Assembly: GCF_934561205.1 (NCBI RefSeq) | Contig: NZ_CAKTFU010000004.1 | Span: 1-64,000, forward strand | Origin: an uncultured Gemmiger sp. | GTDB lineage: Bacteria; Bacillota; Clostridia; Oscillospirales; Ruminococcaceae | DNA: 64,000 nt | Direction of reading: 5' to 3' | Part shown: positions 61,847 through 64,000 of the stretch, one piece after another | How positions within the stretch are numbered: the stretch's first letter is position 1 | How the letters are laid out: every line of letters begins with the position of its first letter | The notes under the pieces: generated by a model | Seen by the model: only the letters and a program-made list of their open reading frames with translations | Told to the model about the DNA's origin: nothing | Databases searched by the model: none | Made by a program: the position numbers and the translations under genes

Positions 61847-63130
61847 TTGGAAAAATATGTTATTCACGGCGGAAAACCGCTGTCGGGCGAGGTCGTCATC
61901 GGCGGCGCCAAAAACGCGGCGGTCGCCATTTTGCCCGCCACCATTTTGGCGGGGGGCAAATGCCTGATTGAAAACCTGCCCTGCATCAGCGATGTTATGG
62001 CATCGCTGCAGATATTGAGCGAGCTGGGGGCCGGCATCCGCATGGTCACCCGCAATATTTACGAAATCGACACCACCAACATCAACAGCACCGAGGTGTC
62101 CAACGAGCTTTCGCGCCAGATGCGCGCCAGCTATTATTTCCTGGGTGCACTGCTGGGACGGTTCGGTTCCGGCCAGGTGGCCATGCCCGGCGGCTGCAAT
62201 CTCGGCCCGCGCCCCATCGATCAGCACCTGAAGGCCTTTACCGCCTTTGGGGCCGAGGACTCGGTGGAGTACGGCCAGATCCGCGTCAAGGCCGACCGTT
62301 TGGTGGGCAGCCATGTGTTTTTTGACACTGTATCGGTGGGCGCTACCATGAACGCCATGCTGGCCGCCGCCACGGCACAGGGCACCACCGTGCTGGAAAA
62401 CGTTGCGCGGGAGCCGCATATCGTCGACTTGGCCAACTTCCTGAACATGATGGGGGCCGATATCCACGGTGCGGGCACCGATGTCATCAAAATCCACGGC
62501 GTCAAGCAGCTGCACGGCTGCAACTATTCCATCATCCCCGATCAGATCGAGGCAGGCAGCTACATGGTGGCCGCTGCCATCACAAAGGGTGATGTGACGC
62601 TGCGCAACGTTACCCCGAAGCATCTGGAGCCGATTACCGCCAAGCTGCGGGCAGCCGGCTGCGATATTGAAGAATATGACGATGCACTGCGCATCCGCCG
62701 CACCGGCGATCTGCACCCGCTGAAGGTCAAGACCATGCCGCACCCCGGTTTCCCCACCGATATGCAGCCCCTGATGACCACACTGCTGACGATGGCGGAC
62801 GGAACCTCCATCGTGACCGAGGGCATCTGGGAAAACCGTTTCCGCTATGTGGATGAGCTGCTGCGCATGGGTGCAAATATCCAGGTGGACGGGCAGGTGG
62901 CCGTGATCGAGGGCGTTAAGAAGCTGCGCCCCGCGCCGCTGCGTGCTACTGACCTGCGCGCCGGTGCCGCCATGGTCATGGCAGCGCTGTCAGCCGATGG
63001 CATCAGCGAGGTGGACGAGACGATCCACATTGAACGCGGCTACGAAAACATCGTCGAAAAATTGCAGCTGCTGGGCGCGGATATCCGCCGTGTCGAGGCA
63101 CCCCCCAGCGCCATCAACCGCGCCATGTAA
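61847..63130 (+). CDS. murA: UDP-N-acetylglucosamine 1-carboxyvinyltransferase
   Basis: First committed step of peptidoglycan synthesis: transfers enolpyruvate from phosphoenolpyruvate to UDP-GlcNAc. The 427 residues show GGAKNAAVAILPATIL, the fosfomycin-target Cys in PGGCNLGPRPIDQHLKAF (about residue 117) and HPGFPTDMQPLMT. A TTG start at 61847 with AAAGGAGAG eight bases upstream is unambiguous, since no ATG or GTG is well placed. A terminator follows, so it is a single-gene unit. Confidence 0.98.
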   Translation: MEKYVIHGGKPLSGEVVIGGAKNAAVAILPATILAGGKCLIENLPCISDVMASLQILSELGAGIRMVTRNIYEIDTTNINSTEVSNELSRQMRASYYFLGALLGRFGSGQVAMPGGCNLGPRPIDQHLKAFTAFGAEDSVEYGQIRVKADRLVGSHVFFDTVSVGATMNAMLAAATAQGTTVLENVAREPHIVDLANFLNMMGADIHGAGTDVIKIHGVKQLHGCNYSIIPDQIEAGSYMVAAAITKGDVTLRNVTPKHLEPITAKLRAAGCDIEEYDDALRIRRTGDLHPLKVKTMPHPGFPTDMQPLMTTLLTMADGTSIVTEGIWENRFRYVDELLRMGANIQVDGQVAVIEGVKKLRPAPLRATDLRAGAAMVMAALSADGISEVDETIHIERGYENIVEKLQLLGADIRRVEAPPSAINRAM

Positions 63131-63142
63131 CCGTAATATTTC

Positions 63143-63173
63143 CGGGCCGACCCTTTGCGGCGGCCCGTTTTTT
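63143..63173 (+). terminator. rho-independent terminator after murA
   Basis: CGGGCCG, 11-base loop, CGGCCCG, then TTTTTT. Confidence 0.9.
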
Positions 63174-63204
63174 GTGCGCCTGTCAAAGAAAGAGGATTCC
63201 ATCT

Positions 63205-63993
63205 ATGGCACTATTTACTACGCTGTACTCCGGCTCCTCCGGCAACTGTGCCCTGGTTCGTTCCGGGCAGCAGTATCTGCTGGTGGACATGGGCAAAAGC
63301 TGCCGTACCACGCTGTCGGCATTGAAAACACTGGAACTTCCCGTCAGTGACTGCGCCGGTATCCTGCTGACCCACGAGCACTCGGACCACGTTGCGGGGC
63401 TGGACACCTTCCTAAAAAAGCATCCGCTGCCGGTCTACGGCTGCGCCGATACGCTGGATACGCTGGATTCCCGCGGAACGCTGCCCCCCGCGGTGGAGGC
63501 AACGGCCATTGACGGGCAGACGGTGGATATCGGCGGCTTTACCGTGACCTGTTTCCCCACCAGCCACGACGTGCCCTGTTGCGGCTACCGTATCCGCACG
63601 CCGGATGGCCGCGTTATGGCGCTTGCCACCGACCTTGGGGTGCTGACCAAGGTAGTCATTGACAACCTTTCCGGCTGCGATCTGGTGGCCTTGGAGGCTA
63701 ACTACGACGCATTCAGCCTGCACGGCGGGCCGTATCCCTACTACTTAAAGGTGCGCATTGCCAGCGACCGCGGACATCTGGACAACAAGGCCTGCGCTGC
63801 CGAGATCCTGGACCTGATTCAGGACGGCTGCAAAAAGTTTGCGCTGTGCCATCTCAGCCAGACCAACAATTCCCCCGAACTGGCGCTGACCACCGTCTAC
63901 AACGTGCTGCTGGCGGCGGGCATCCAGCCGGGGCGCGATGTGCTGATCCAGGCGCAGGAGCGCAACGAGGTCAGCCCGTACATTGAGTTTTAA
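63205..63993 (+). CDS. walJ: MBL-fold metallo-hydrolase, WalJ/YycJ type
   Basis: A 262-residue metallo-beta-lactamase-fold protein of the YycJ family, which in Bacillus is a 5'-3' exonuclease linked to mismatch repair and sits with the walRK regulators. Motifs: TLYSGSSGNCALV, THEHSDHVAGLD (HxHxDH metal site), PTSHDVPCCGYRI, ATDLGVLT and the last His in LCHLSQTNNS. The ATG at 63205 follows AAAGAGGATTCC. No walRK genes are nearby in the window. The TAA is followed by GGAGGG, a ribosome binding site for a gene beyond the window's end. Confidence 0.92.
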   Translation: MALFTTLYSGSSGNCALVRSGQQYLLVDMGKSCRTTLSALKTLELPVSDCAGILLTHEHSDHVAGLDTFLKKHPLPVYGCADTLDTLDSRGTLPPAVEATAIDGQTVDIGGFTVTCFPTSHDVPCCGYRIRTPDGRVMALATDLGVLTKVVIDNLSGCDLVALEANYDAFSLHGGPYPYYLKVRIASDRGHLDNKACAAEILDLIQDGCKKFALCHLSQTNNSPELALTTVYNVLLAAGIQPGRDVLIQAQERNEVSPYIEF

Positions 63994-64000
63994 GGAGGGT

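Overview
This 64 kb window reads as chromosome from a GC-rich, low-repeat member of the class Clostridia. The best guess is the Oscillospiraceae, near Gemmiger/Subdoligranulum/Faecalibacterium; that placement is inferred from composition, gene order and family content, and species cannot be settled by eye. Almost every base is coding, genes commonly overlap by 1-20 bases, GTG and TTG starts are frequent, and promoters are clear sigma-A types with 17-base spacers. A nearly complete set of conserved sporulation genes (spoIIIAA-AH, ytfJ, spoVM, a SPOCS/LysM coat-type protein, spoIVA, bofA) points to an endospore former or a recent descendant of one.

Layout. 1-110: the 3' end of a 5S rRNA and its terminator, the end of an rRNA operon. 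200-3750: two small divergent genes, then ligA with an overlapping sugar-nucleotide reductase gene. 3840-8380: the eight-gene spoIIIA operon. 8390-19300: a housekeeping run seen in many Firmicutes (Asp23-type yqhY, nusB, a TsaD-like paralogue, xseA, xseB, ispA, a PAP2-like gene, dxs, tlyA, nadK, argR, recN, cobO). 19350-23100: nadE on the minus strand and a small accessory cassette (XRE regulator, DUF6773 membrane protein, CPBP protease). 23140-27970: a minus-strand lysine/diaminopimelate operon (asd, dapA, dapB, a CapA-like gene, an ACT-domain gene), led by a sigma-A promoter, a lysine riboswitch and a terminator. 27974-28141: a 168-base imperfect palindrome with perfect 12-base ends. 28168-33260: queA, tgt, deoB, a YdcF-like protein and an esterase. 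33310-35030: minus-strand ATP-grasp gene, DUF4250 gene and rpmB. 35120-39180: site-2 protease, scpA, scpB, DUF2953, ytfJ and an rluB-type gene. 39230-42530: a strongly expressed-looking three-gene biotin-dependent transcarboxylase set. 42560-54810: yicC, remA, gmk, priA, def, fmt, rsmB, rlmN, prpC, prkC, rsgA, thiN and the 22-residue spoVM. 54910-58410: SPOCS/LysM protein, spoIVA, DUF2508 and bofA. 58430-58810: RNase P RNA. 58870-64000: an RluD-type synthase, an M23 peptidase with LysM and G5 regions, murA and a WalJ-type metallo-hydrolase.

How the parts fit. Three blocks serve sporulation: the SpoIIIA channel, early coat assembly (SpoVM, SpoIVA, SPOCS) and sigma-K control (BofA). The dap operon makes diaminopimelate and lysine for the wall, alongside murA, the M23 peptidase and the PASTA kinase/phosphatase pair. 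The def/fmt/rsmB/rlmN/rsgA/tgt/queA genes serve translation. The most unusual content is the free-standing transcarboxylase set without biotin carboxylase or membrane pump, the aspartokinase-type ACT protein without a kinase domain in a riboswitch-controlled dap operon, and the 168-base palindrome beside that riboswitch's promoter.
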